From assembly GCF_004342425.1 (NCBI RefSeq), contig NZ_SLWQ01000006.1, positions 124,001 through 188,000 on the forward strand: a stretch of 64,000 bases of DNA, given 5' to 3'. The stretch's first letter is position 1; the number at the start of each line of letters is the position of its first letter. Made by a program: the position numbers and the translations under genes. The DNA is from Dokdonella fugitiva (lineage in GTDB: Bacteria; Pseudomonadota; Gammaproteobacteria; Xanthomonadales; Rhodanobacteraceae). Below, in pieces: positions 42,966-50,250 of the stretch. A model generated the notes under the pieces. It was not told the DNA's origin and ran no database searches. It saw nothing but the letters and a program-made list of their open reading frames with translations.

Positions 42966-43841
42966 TCAGGCGCGCTTGCGCGCCGCCGACTTGCGCGCGG
43001 CCTTCTTGCGTGGCGCCGCGCGCCTGGCCGCCTTCTTCTTCGCCGGCGCGCGCCCGCCTTCGGCGAGGCTTTGTTTCAGCAGCGAGACGAAATCGACGAC
43101 GTTGGTCGACTGTCCGGCCGGCTCCGCGCCTTCCTCCGGCTCGGCCTCGACCGTCTTGCCACCCTTGAGCCGCTTCTCGATCACCTTCTTGAGGCGTGCG
43201 CGGAATTCATCCTTGAACTGCTCCGGCTTCCACTCGCCCGACAGCGCCTCGACGAGCTTCTCGGCCATCGCGAGTTCGCTGCGGTTGACGCGCTTCGCAC
43301 TCGCGGGGAACGAGTATTCGCTCTGCGGGATCACCTCGGAGGGATAGCGCAGCAGGTTGAGCATGAGCGCCTTGCCGCGCGGCAGCACCGCACAGAGGTA
43401 TTCGCGCGTGCGGATCACGACGCGACCGACGCCGATGCGGCCGGTTTTCTCGAGCGTCTGGCGCAACAGCACATAGCCCTTCTCGGCGCGCTTGCCCGGC
43501 ACGAGGTAGTACGGTTTTTCGTAATACTCCGGTCCGATCGCATCGGCCTCGACGAAGGTTTCGAGGTCGACCGATTCATGGCTTTCCGGCGCCGCGCCTT
43601 CGATGTCCTCGGGCTCGAGCACGACGTAATTGCCCTTGCGGTACTCGAACGCCTTGACCACGTCCTTCCACGGCACCTCGCGGCCGGTCTGCGCATTGAC
43701 GCGCTCGTAGCGCACCGGCTTGTTGTTGCGCGAATCGAGCATGCGGAAATGCAGGTCGTTCGTGCGCTGTCCGCTCATCACCGCGACGGGGATGTTGAGC
43801 AGGCCGAACGAGAGTGTGCCGTTCCATATCGGGCGTGCCAT
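42966..43841 (-). CDS. ku: Ku DNA end-binding protein
   Basis: The 291-residue bacterial Ku starts MARPIWNGTLSFGLLNIPVA. It continues with typical features LHFRMLDSRNNKPVRYERVN, FEYRKGNYVVLEPEDIE, PYYLVPGKRAEKGYVLLRQT and RELAMAEKLVEAL-like SELAMAEKLVEALSGEW. The last 40 residues are an Ala/Lys/Arg-rich tail (KKKAARRAAPRKKAARKSA) that helps DNA binding and LigD recruitment in other species. GAGGAAA precedes the ATG. As a homodimer it would ring broken DNA ends and recruit LigD from the next gene. Confidence 0.96.
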   Translation of the reverse strand: MARPIWNGTLSFGLLNIPVAVMSGQRTNDLHFRMLDSRNNKPVRYERVNAQTGREVPWKDVVKAFEYRKGNYVVLEPEDIEGAAPESHESVDLETFVEADAIGPEYYEKPYYLVPGKRAEKGYVLLRQTLEKTGRIGVGRVVIRTREYLCAVLPRGKALMLNLLRYPSEVIPQSEYSFPASAKRVNRSELAMAEKLVEALSGEWKPEQFKDEFRARLKKVIEKRLKGGKTVEAEPEEGAEPAGQSTNVVDFVSLLKQSLAEGGRAPAKKKAARRAAPRKKAARKSAARKRA

Positions 43842-43990
43842 GGCTTTCCTCGCTGCGTGGCGTTGGCGCAAGCCTAGGCGCCCTACTTCGACGGTGCATG
43901 AACAACGCCGGCGATCGTCCGCGATGTTGGGCCATGTTCAGGCGTGCGCCGCGCACACTCGCGCTTACGCGCCGCCACCCCGATCCCTGC

Positions 43991-44593
43991 ATGCCGACCC
44001 GCAAACCGCCGCCACTGGCCACGCTCCGCCGATCGGCGCGCGCATGCCGCGCCTGCGACCTCTGGCGACCGGCGACGCAGACCGTGTTCGGCGAGGGCCC
44101 CGGAGACGCGCGCATCGTCGTCATCGGCGAGCAGGCCGGCGACAAGGAGGACCTCGAAGGCCGGCCGTTCGTCGGCCCGGCCGGCCATCTCCTCGACGTC
44201 GTGCTCGAGGACGTCGGCATCGACCGCAGCAGCGCCTACGTGACGAACGTCGTCAAGCACTTCAAGTTCGAGCTGCGCGGCAAGCGCCGCCTGCACAAGC
44301 GCGCGAACGCGGCCGAGGTCGCCGCCTGCCTGCAGTGGCTCGATCGCGAGCTCGCGCGTATCCGGCCGCGCATCGTTGTCTGCCTCGGCAGCCTCGCCGC
44401 GAAGGTCGTGCTCGGTTCCGGCTTCAGGCTCATGCAACGGCGCGGCGAGTGGATCGAGCGCGGCGAAGGCCAATGGGCAATCGCGACCGTGCATCCCGCC
44501 TACGTGCTGCGCGCGCGCATCGGCGCACGCGGCGAAGAGGAGTTCGCGCGCTTCCGCGCCGACCTCATGAAGCTGCGCCACCCGCCCGCCTGA
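43991..44593 (+). CDS. udgX: UdgX-type uracil-DNA glycosylase
   Basis: The 200-residue product has GEQAGDKEDLEGRPFVGPAG (residues 46-65), the family 4/5-like water-activating motif with UdgX-specific wording. It also has the cysteine pair ACRACDLW (Cys19, Cys22) for the Fe-S cluster, and ATVHPAYVLR. The loop GKRRLHKRAN contains His102, equivalent to the histidine that forms a covalent bond with DNA at the uracil site in mycobacterial UdgX. The presence of this KRRxH loop separates it from ordinary UDG4. A longer frame exists upstream, but 43991 fits the family's start. It is divergent from ku and followed after 13 bases by a cupin gene. Confidence 0.92.
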   Translation: MPTRKPPPLATLRRSARACRACDLWRPATQTVFGEGPGDARIVVIGEQAGDKEDLEGRPFVGPAGHLLDVVLEDVGIDRSSAYVTNVVKHFKFELRGKRRLHKRANAAEVAACLQWLDRELARIRPRIVVCLGSLAAKVVLGSGFRLMQRRGEWIERGEGQWAIATVHPAYVLRARIGARGEEEFARFRADLMKLRHPPA

Positions 44594-44606
44594 CGAAGGA
44601 GGCAGC

Positions 44607-44948
44607 ATGCAGAGCAGGACCCTGCGATTCACCCGAGGCTTCCGCCTCGCGATCCACAACCGGCGCGGGCAGGCCGCCGAAATGGTCATCCCGCGCGGCG
44701 ATGCCGAAGGCGGCCCCGACAATGCGCACCGCGGCGCGGACCAGTGGCTCTTCGTCCTCGACGGACGCGGCGTCGCGATCGTCGAAGGGCGGCGCACGCG
44801 GCTCAAAGCCGGCACGCTGATCCTGATCGAGAAGGGCGAGCGGCACGAGATCCGCAACACGGGCACGACGCACCTGCGCACGCTCGTCTTCTACACCCCG
44901 CCCGCGTATCGCACGCCGGACGCACGCCTGCCGCGCGGCAAGCCATGA
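44607..44948 (+). CDS. Single-domain cupin protein
   Basis: The 113-residue product has a cupin barrel with GGPDNAHRGADQWLFVLDGR (motif 1; His and Glu/Gln positions partly changed) and KAGTLILIEKGERHEIRNTG (motif 2 with the metal histidine of ERHEI). AAGGAGG stands before the ATG, 13 bases after udgX, so they are cotranscribed. The function of such small cupins ranges from isomerase to metal sensor and cannot be fixed here. It ends four bases from the stop of the convergent AlkB gene. Confidence 0.88.
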   Translation: MQSRTLRFTRGFRLAIHNRRGQAAEMVIPRGDAEGGPDNAHRGADQWLFVLDGRGVAIVEGRRTRLKAGTLILIEKGERHEIRNTGTTHLRTLVFYTPPAYRTPDARLPRGKP

Positions 44949-44952
44949 CGAC

Positions 44953-45528
44953 TCAGGCGGGACACACGCGGAACGCGAGGCTGATGCGCGGGCCGACGCG
45001 CGCCTTCGTCTTCGGGATGCCGTGCAGGTAGTGCAGCTGCGAGGCGTAGTTCATCACGAGCAGGCTGCCCGGCTGCAACTCGATCCTGCGCGTCGTGCGC
45101 GGCGGCGCCTGCGGCGCGATCGTCATCCATCGCGCGGCACCGAGCGAGACGAGCGCGACAGGCTCGCCGGGCACCAGCTCGCCGAAGCGGTCGTGATGCA
45201 TCGCGACGCTGTCGTCGCCATCGCGGTAGAAATTGAGGCCGACGCTGGTGAACCGCGCCGCGACGATGCCGGCGATCGCCTGGCGCGCGGCGTGGATCGC
45301 CGCCGGCACGCCTTCGCCGTCGAGCGCGTAGTGCGCGAGCAGGCGCGGCACGGCGACCTCGCGCTCGTACATCATGCGGCGGTCGGCACGCCACGGCACC
45401 TGCGTGCGCAGCGCATCGAACCAGGCGTCGGCGGTGGCGTCGTCGCAGATGCGAGGCCAGTACTCGATGCGCGCGACCGGATGGTCGACGAGCGAGGCGC
45501 CGGCGTCGATGAGGGACAGCTGCTGCAT
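44953..45528 (-). CDS. alkB: AlkB-family 2-oxoglutarate/Fe(II) dioxygenase
   Basis: The 191-residue product has the metal ligands His111 and Asp113 in VAMHHDRFGEL and His169 in YLHGIPKTK. The 2-oxoglutarate arginine pair lies in RISLAFR (Arg181, Arg187). A nucleotide-recognition lid precedes them (YEREVAVPRLLAHYALDG, VGLNFYRDGDDS). This build belongs to ALKBH2/3-like bacterial AlkB proteins that remove alkyl groups from DNA or RNA bases by oxidative demethylation. It sits within the ku/ligD/udgX cluster. No ada-type regulator is adjacent. Confidence 0.92.
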   Translation of the reverse strand: MQQLSLIDAGASLVDHPVARIEYWPRICDDATADAWFDALRTQVPWRADRRMMYEREVAVPRLLAHYALDGEGVPAAIHAARQAIAGIVAARFTSVGLNFYRDGDDSVAMHHDRFGELVPGEPVALVSLGAARWMTIAPQAPPRTTRRIELQPGSLLVMNYASQLHYLHGIPKTKARVGPRISLAFRVCPA

Positions 45529-45630
45529 CGCCCCCAGATGGGGGCGATCCCGCTTCGCCGCAACGCCGGAAGGGTGCGATTCATTCGCGCGGTGGTGTAG
45601 TCGCGTTCCTGTCAGGAGCGCGGTGCCGCC

Positions 45631-45807
45631 ATGAACCCCGAAGAGAAGTCCTGCGCGAACCACTGGTGCAGTTGCACCGTCCACGATCACGACGAGTTTT
45701 GCTCGCCCGCCTGTGCGGAGCAGGCCGCCGAGGGCGTCCGCCCGCCGTGCAACTGCGTGCACGAAGGCTGCGCCGGTACCGTGCCGCAGTCGCTGCGGGA
45801 AGGCTGA
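45631..45807 (+). CDS. Metallothionein-like cysteine-rich small protein
   Basis: The 58-residue product (MNPEEKSCANHWCSCTVHDH, then DEFCSPACAEQAAEG and PPCNCVHEGCAG) has eight cysteines and four histidines. The FCSPACAE and CNC-x-HEGC patterns follow the layout of short bacterial metallothioneins, in which a CxC/CxxxC set and YCS-x-x-C bind zinc or copper. A possible AGGAG lies 14-19 bases upstream of the ATG, a little far. It is encoded divergently from alkB and 33 bases before the DUF3175 gene, suggesting a shared transcript. Metal identity is unknown. Confidence 0.75.
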   Translation: MNPEEKSCANHWCSCTVHDHDEFCSPACAEQAAEGVRPPCNCVHEGCAGTVPQSLREG

Positions 45808-45840
45808 CGCCTGCGCGCCGGCGTGACGAGGAGACCTGCG

Positions 45841-46218
45841 ATGAGTACTACGAAGAAGAAGGCACGCCACTCGAGCCCGCACGAGCGCGGCCGCGCGAAG
45901 AAGACCCACGCGACCGCCGGGGCGCGCTGGTCGGGCCGCGTCACGCGCACCAGCAATGCGCTCGACCTGCGCGACGGCGTGTTCACGCTCGACGATCCCG
46001 CCGCGATCGCGCGCTCGCTGCTCCGCTCGGCGCGGCGGAGCCGAAGGCGCAAGGCCGAACCCTACCGCTCCGCGATGTCGATGCTCACGTTCTACATCAA
46101 TCGCGCCGGCAGCGGCCTCGGCCGACGCCGACGCACCATCCTCGAACGCGCGAAGGACGAACTGCGCGCGCTCAGGCCGCGTACCAAGGCCGGGCACGGC
46201 AGCACCCGCCGCCGGTGA
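45841..46218 (+). CDS. DUF3175 protein
   Basis: The 125-residue basic protein has RWSGRVTRTSNALDLRDGVF, TLDDPAAIARSLLRSARRSR and YRSAMSMLTFYINRAGSGLG, which together define DUF3175. The N-terminus and the last 30 residues are Lys/Arg-rich, so it may bind nucleic acid. The family's function is unknown, but members often lie near ligD and ku genes, as here. It follows the metallothionein-like gene after 33 bases. Confidence 0.88.
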   Translation: MSTTKKKARHSSPHERGRAKKTHATAGARWSGRVTRTSNALDLRDGVFTLDDPAAIARSLLRSARRSRRRKAEPYRSAMSMLTFYINRAGSGLGRRRRTILERAKDELRALRPRTKAGHGSTRRR

Positions 46219-46268
46219 TGCACCGGGTGCCAGCCGTCGCGGTGTCCGGCCATGCCCGGGGCGCGACG

Positions 46269-46399
46269 GTCGCGCGCAGGATGCGCTCCTGCCGGCTCTC
46301 CCTCGCAGCATGGACGGGCCTTGCCTGCAGGAGCCCGCCGTGCGGGCGACCGCAGCGTCGCGATGCACCGGAGCGCGTCGCGCACAGGCTGCGATCCTG
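46269..46399. repeat. REP/REPIN-like repeat (copy B)
   Basis: A half element GGATGCGCTCCTGCC lies at 46278-46292. A fuller copy at 46325-46399 starts CTGCAGGAGCCCGCCG and passes through GGGCGACCGCAGCGTCGCGA. It ends CGCACAGGCTGCGATCCTG. It parallels 56300-56383 and 32222-32299. The 187-base gap between the DUF3175 and MarR stop codons is otherwise empty. Confidence 0.7.
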
Positions 46400-46405
46400 A
46401 ACGCC

Positions 46406-46957
46406 TCATCGCGCGCGCGCAGCGGGGCGCCGCCGGGGCGCCGTCGCCGCCTGCTTCCTCGATGCCCGTGCCTCGCCCTTCGCCGCCGCGGCACGCAGGC
46501 GCTCGACGAACGGTCGCTCGCGGCAGCCGCGCTCCATCGCCCACAACGCATCCCATGTTCCCGACCCTGCAAGCGCGAGCAACCCGCGCGACGCCTCCGC
46601 CATCACCTGCAGCGCCGCGCGCGCCTTCACCACCTCGCGACGACCGGCCGCGGTGAGACGGACGACCGTTCGGCGCCGATCCACCGGATCGTCCGTCTGC
46701 TCGACCAGCGACAGCCGCGACAGCTCGCGGATCCAGACGATCACGAGCGGATGCGACTGGCGCAGCCGGCCGGCCAGTTCGGTGACGCCGAGTGGCCCGT
46801 GCTCGTCGAGTGCGACGAGCGTCGACAGCGTGCGCGGCGGCGCGTTCACGCCGACGGTCGGGTACCACTCCGCCGCGCCCTGCACGAGCTCGTCGGCAAG
46901 CCGGCGCAGCAGGTGCGCGAGGAAGGCCGTTCCCTGCGCCTGGATGAAGTCGTTCAT
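46406..46957 (-). CDS. MarR-family transcriptional regulator
   Basis: The 183-residue product has the MarR winged helix: RTLSTLVALDEHGPLGVTEL, LAGRLRQSHPLVIVWIREL and a wing VEQTDDPVDRRRTVVRLTAA. A helical dimerisation region and a basic C-terminal tail (KQAATAPRRRPAARAR) follow. AAGGGGAAC precedes the ATG. It is divergent from an alpha/beta hydrolase gene with 93 bases between. That space holds a 24-base palindrome at 47011-47034, the expected operator, so the protein probably represses both genes until a small ligand binds. Confidence 0.9.
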   Translation of the reverse strand: MNDFIQAQGTAFLAHLLRRLADELVQGAAEWYPTVGVNAPPRTLSTLVALDEHGPLGVTELAGRLRQSHPLVIVWIRELSRLSLVEQTDDPVDRRRTVVRLTAAGRREVVKARAALQVMAEASRGLLALAGSGTWDALWAMERGCRERPFVERLRAAAAKGEARASRKQAATAPRRRPAARAR

Positions 46958-47010
46958 GTTCCCCTTCCCGCCGAGTGCCTTGCGGCATATTGACCGCGGT
47001 GACCACGACC

Positions 47011-47034
47011 GTCAACATTTACGTAAATCTTGAC
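47011..47034. promoter_or_regulatory. Palindromic operator for the MarR regulator
   Basis: The core ATTTACGTAAAT (47017-47028) is a perfect 12-base palindrome, flanked by GTCAA (47011-47015) and TTGAC (47030-47034) as outer inverted arms. In all 22 of 24 bases are symmetric. It lies 17 bases before the hydrolase start codon and 54 bases before the regulator start codon. Confidence 0.72.
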
Positions 47035-47050
47035 GTATATGGAGGATCGG

Positions 47051-48403
47051 ATGGACGTACGCACCGGCGCAGCCCTGGCCTTCCGCCTCCTCGGCATCAT
47101 GATGTTCGCCTGCAGCGCGGGCGACGTCTCCGCTTCCACGCACGAAGACGCCGCCCCGCCCTGCCCGGCGGCCGCCTGGGCCATGGCCGACGGGACGACA
47201 CTCGACATCGCACCGGGCGACCACGGCACGTTGCGCTGGCGGCGCCCCGACGGGACGACCGGGGTGCTGAAGCCACGAGGTCGCGGGCGCTGGACGAGCA
47301 CCTACGGCTGGACCGGTCGACCGGACGGCCACCACGTGGTGTTGCGCGACTGCGGTCGCGCCGGCATCCGCTTCGACGGCACCCGAGGCAGGCGCATTCC
47401 GCTCGTGCAGACCGACACGCGCTTCCAGGGCAGCGGCGTCGAACTCGCCGGCCGCCTCACGCTGCCGCCCGGCGACGCGCGCGTGCCGCTGGTCGTGCTC
47501 GTGCACGGCGCCGAGCATTCCTCGGCGCTGCACGACTATTCCCTGCAACGCGAGTTCGCCAGCCACGGCATCGGCGTGTTCGCCTACGACAAGCGCGGCA
47601 CCGGCGCGTCGGGCGGCCGCTACACGCAGGACTACCTCACGCTCGCGGTCGATGCGATCCATGCGATGCACGAGGCGAAGCGCCTCGCCGGCGCGCGCGC
47701 CGGACGCGTCGGCTACCAGGGCGGCAGCCAGGGCGGATGGGTCGTACCGCTCGCCGCACGCATCGAACCGGTCGACTTCGCGATCGTCAGCTTCGGCCTC
47801 GCCGTCTCGCCGCTCGAGGAAGACCGCGAAGCCGTCGCGTTCGACCTCGAGCGCGCGGGCTTCGACGCCGACGCGCAAGCGAAGGCGATGACGATCTCCG
47901 ATGCCGCCATCGCGATCGTCGAGAGGGATTTCACCGAAGGCTACGACCGCCTTGAGGCGCTCAAGAAGCAATATGCGAACGAGCCCTGGTTCACCTCCGT
48001 GCGCGGCAACATCACCGGCTACCTGCTCGCCGCGACGCCCGAGGTCGCGCGCCGCGACCTGCGCGCGCTCGTCGCCGGCATTCCCGTGCGCTACGACCCG
48101 ATGCCCGTGCTGCACAACCTCGACGTGCCGCAACTGTGGGTGCTCGGCGGCCAGGACCGCGACGCGCCGCCGTTCGAGACGCGCCGCCGCCTCGCCGCGC
48201 TGCAAGCCGAAGGCCGTCCGATCACCATCGCGGTGTTCCCGAACGCCGACCACGGCATCGTCGAATTCGAAACGAAGCCCGACGGCGAGCGCGTCTCCAC
48301 GCGCCGGGCCGCGGGCTACTTCGATCTCATGGTTGCCTACATCCAAGGCAAGGCGCTGCAGGCAGCGTACGGCACCGCCGAGCTCGCGCCAGCCCGAAGA
48401 TGA
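47051..48403 (+). CDS. Exported alpha/beta hydrolase
   Basis: The 450-residue product uses the ATG at 47051, five bases after GGAGG. Upstream ATGs at 47030 and 47039 would start inside or next to the operator. It has a signal peptide (AALAFRLLGIMMFACSAGDV) and a small beta domain in residues 40-120. An alpha/beta hydrolase domain follows, with VPLVVLVHGAEHSSALHDYS (oxyanion region), the nucleophile elbow YQGGSQGGWVVPLAA (GGSQGG, Ser), a late Asp in LGGQDRDAPPFE and the His in FPNADHGIVEFE. The substrate is unknown; esters or peptides are possible. Divergent MarR control suggests a response to a toxic or phenolic compound. Confidence 0.9.
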   Translation: MDVRTGAALAFRLLGIMMFACSAGDVSASTHEDAAPPCPAAAWAMADGTTLDIAPGDHGTLRWRRPDGTTGVLKPRGRGRWTSTYGWTGRPDGHHVVLRDCGRAGIRFDGTRGRRIPLVQTDTRFQGSGVELAGRLTLPPGDARVPLVVLVHGAEHSSALHDYSLQREFASHGIGVFAYDKRGTGASGGRYTQDYLTLAVDAIHAMHEAKRLAGARAGRVGYQGGSQGGWVVPLAARIEPVDFAIVSFGLAVSPLEEDREAVAFDLERAGFDADAQAKAMTISDAAIAIVERDFTEGYDRLEALKKQYANEPWFTSVRGNITGYLLAATPEVARRDLRALVAGIPVRYDPMPVLHNLDVPQLWVLGGQDRDAPPFETRRRLAALQAEGRPITIAVFPNADHGIVEFETKPDGERVSTRRAAGYFDLMVAYIQGKALQAAYGTAELAPARR

Positions 48404-48494
48404 CGCGAGTGGCGCGCGTGGCCCCGCACGCCGCGCTTTCGCGTGACCCTTGCAAGGCGCCGATCGTCGGCGCCGACTACCGAGCGAGGGGACG

Positions 48495-49967
48495 ATGCCC
48501 ATTTTTGCTACCAGCCCGGCGGCGCGTGCCGTCCGCGATCATGCGCACGCGCGCCTGTCTGCCCGCGGAGCGCTCGCGCTCCTGCTCGCGGCGAGCGGGG
48601 CCGTCCTCGCCGACGACGGCGATCCGGACCCGACCTTCTCGGGCGACGGCAAGGCGACGTTCGCGTGGCCGGAGACGTATTCCGGCGGGGACGTGTTCCA
48701 GGTTTCGATGCGCGGGGTCGCGACACTCGCGGACGGCAGCGTGGTCGCGGCGGGTGCGTTCGACACGGGGACGATCGGTGACGGCAGGTTCGATGCCTGC
48801 GGCGTCGCGAAGTTCAGGCCGAACGGCGCGATCGACGCCACATTCGGCCTCGGCGGCTGGCAGCTCGTGCCCCTCGGCACACCGCCGTCGGACGACAACT
48901 GCATCGGCATCCTGCCTGCCCCCGGCAACGGCATGTTCGTCATAGCGGCGACACGACTCATCGTGCCCCCCTACCAGACGCTCGGCATCGTCAAACTGCG
49001 TGCGGACGGTTCGCCCGATACGACGTTCGGCAGCGGCGGCAAGGTGAGCATCACGAGCCAGCCGTTCGGCGCGAACGCAGGCATGTTGTTCAACGGCGCG
49101 GTACTCGCGCCCGACGGCAAGATCCTCGCCTACGGCTACTGCAGCAACTGCGGACACGGCAGCTTCGAGGATTTCATGGTCGTGCGCATCCATCCGAACG
49201 GCAGCGTCGACAATGGTTTCGGCAACGCGGGCTGGGTCAGCTTCGGCCGCACCGACGAGACCGACCATTACCTGCCGGAGGTCGCGACCACGGTCGCCGT
49301 GGACAGGCACGGGCGCATCGTCATCGGCGGCCATCGCGAGGACTACGACGATCAGGACGACCGGGGCATCCCGATGCTCGTGCGCCTGCTGCCCGACGGC
49401 GACGTCGACACGAGCTTCAACGGCACCGGCTTTCGCGACATCGACCTGCTCGGCAGCTACACGGTGCCCGCGATCGCGATCGATCCGTACAACGACGGCA
49501 TCATCGTCGCCGCGACCATCAACCCGACCCCGGGTGTCACGCCCGGCACGCTGGTGTTCCGCGTGCGTCGCAACGGCAGCCTCGACACGAGCTTCGGCGA
49601 AGGCGGACTCGTGCCGCTGCAATACGAAGACGGATCCGAGATCGCCGCGCTCGCGGTGCGCCAGGACCGCCGCATCGTCGCCGCCGGCTGGATCGACCCG
49701 GCCGGCGCCGACACGCGCAACTTCTTCGCCGCGCGCATGCACTTCAACGGCGTGCTCGACAGCACCTTCGACGGCAACGGCGTCAACCGCTACACGTTCA
49801 GCGCAGGCACCGCGGACGTGCAGGTCGCGACCGCGATGACGCTCTCCGGCGAGCGCCCGGTCATCGCCGGCCTGCTCACGCCGCCGGGCCCGTTCCCCGA
49901 CGCCTACACGCTCGGCGTGCTGCGCCTGCAGTCCGACGCGATCTTCCGCGACGGGCTCGAACTCTGA
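48495..49967 (+). CDS. Secreted delta-60 repeat protein with C-terminal FRDGLE tag
   Basis: The 490-residue product has a signal peptide (RGALALLLAASGAVLA) and mature repeats of the delta-60 type, about 60 residues each. They carry LDTSFGEGG-like turns: DPTFSGDGKATF, IDATFGLGGW, PDTTFGSGGKVS, VDNGFGNAGWVS, VDTSFNGTGF, LDSTFDGNGVN, alternating with VVAAGAFDTG and RIVIGGHREDY strands. It ends SDAIFRDGLEL, a variant of the DGFE tail found on other exported proteins here (Leu for Phe). The delta-60 repeats form a propeller. Function is unknown. Confidence 0.87.
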   Translation: MPIFATSPAARAVRDHAHARLSARGALALLLAASGAVLADDGDPDPTFSGDGKATFAWPETYSGGDVFQVSMRGVATLADGSVVAAGAFDTGTIGDGRFDACGVAKFRPNGAIDATFGLGGWQLVPLGTPPSDDNCIGILPAPGNGMFVIAATRLIVPPYQTLGIVKLRADGSPDTTFGSGGKVSITSQPFGANAGMLFNGAVLAPDGKILAYGYCSNCGHGSFEDFMVVRIHPNGSVDNGFGNAGWVSFGRTDETDHYLPEVATTVAVDRHGRIVIGGHREDYDDQDDRGIPMLVRLLPDGDVDTSFNGTGFRDIDLLGSYTVPAIAIDPYNDGIIVAATINPTPGVTPGTLVFRVRRNGSLDTSFGEGGLVPLQYEDGSEIAALAVRQDRRIVAAGWIDPAGADTRNFFAARMHFNGVLDSTFDGNGVNRYTFSAGTADVQVATAMTLSGERPVIAGLLTPPGPFPDAYTLGVLRLQSDAIFRDGLEL

Positions 49968-49993
49968 CTCGGTTCAGCGAGCAAGGCAAGAGC

Positions 49994-50162
49994 GAAAGAC
50001 TGAAACACGAAGGACAGGAAGAACACGAAGGAAAGCGGTTCAAAGGTTGAAACACGGAGCACACGAAGTACACGGAGGAAAGCTTTCCTTTCGAAATGCT
50101 CTCTCGCCTTATCTCTATCTCTCTTTCGCATTTCCTTCGTGTCCTTCGTGTTTCAGTCTTCC
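49994..50162. repeat. Inverted repeat built from ACACGAAGGA units
   Basis: The arms 49994-50015 and 50141-50162 are inverted copies with 21 of 22 bases matching (core ACTGAAACACGAAGGAC). A third, diverged copy lies in the middle at 50047-50082 (GAAACACGGAGCACACGAAG), next to a GGAAAGCTTTCC palindrome at 50077-50088. Similar words (CTGAAACACGAAACACGG, CCGTGTGCTGCGTGTT) occur between paoC and ligD at 40218-40332. The 283-base gap here holds no gene. Confidence 0.75.
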
Positions 50163-50250
50163 GCTCCGTACGCGGCCCCTGTGTCACAACGAGCGCCCGA
50201 ACGGCGTTACAGTGGGGACCGGTTCGAGGCCGGGGATCCGGGGAGCGAAC

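Noticed and set aside
49994..50162. CRISPR array
   Set aside because: Copies are inverted instead of direct, spacing is irregular and no cas genes are present.
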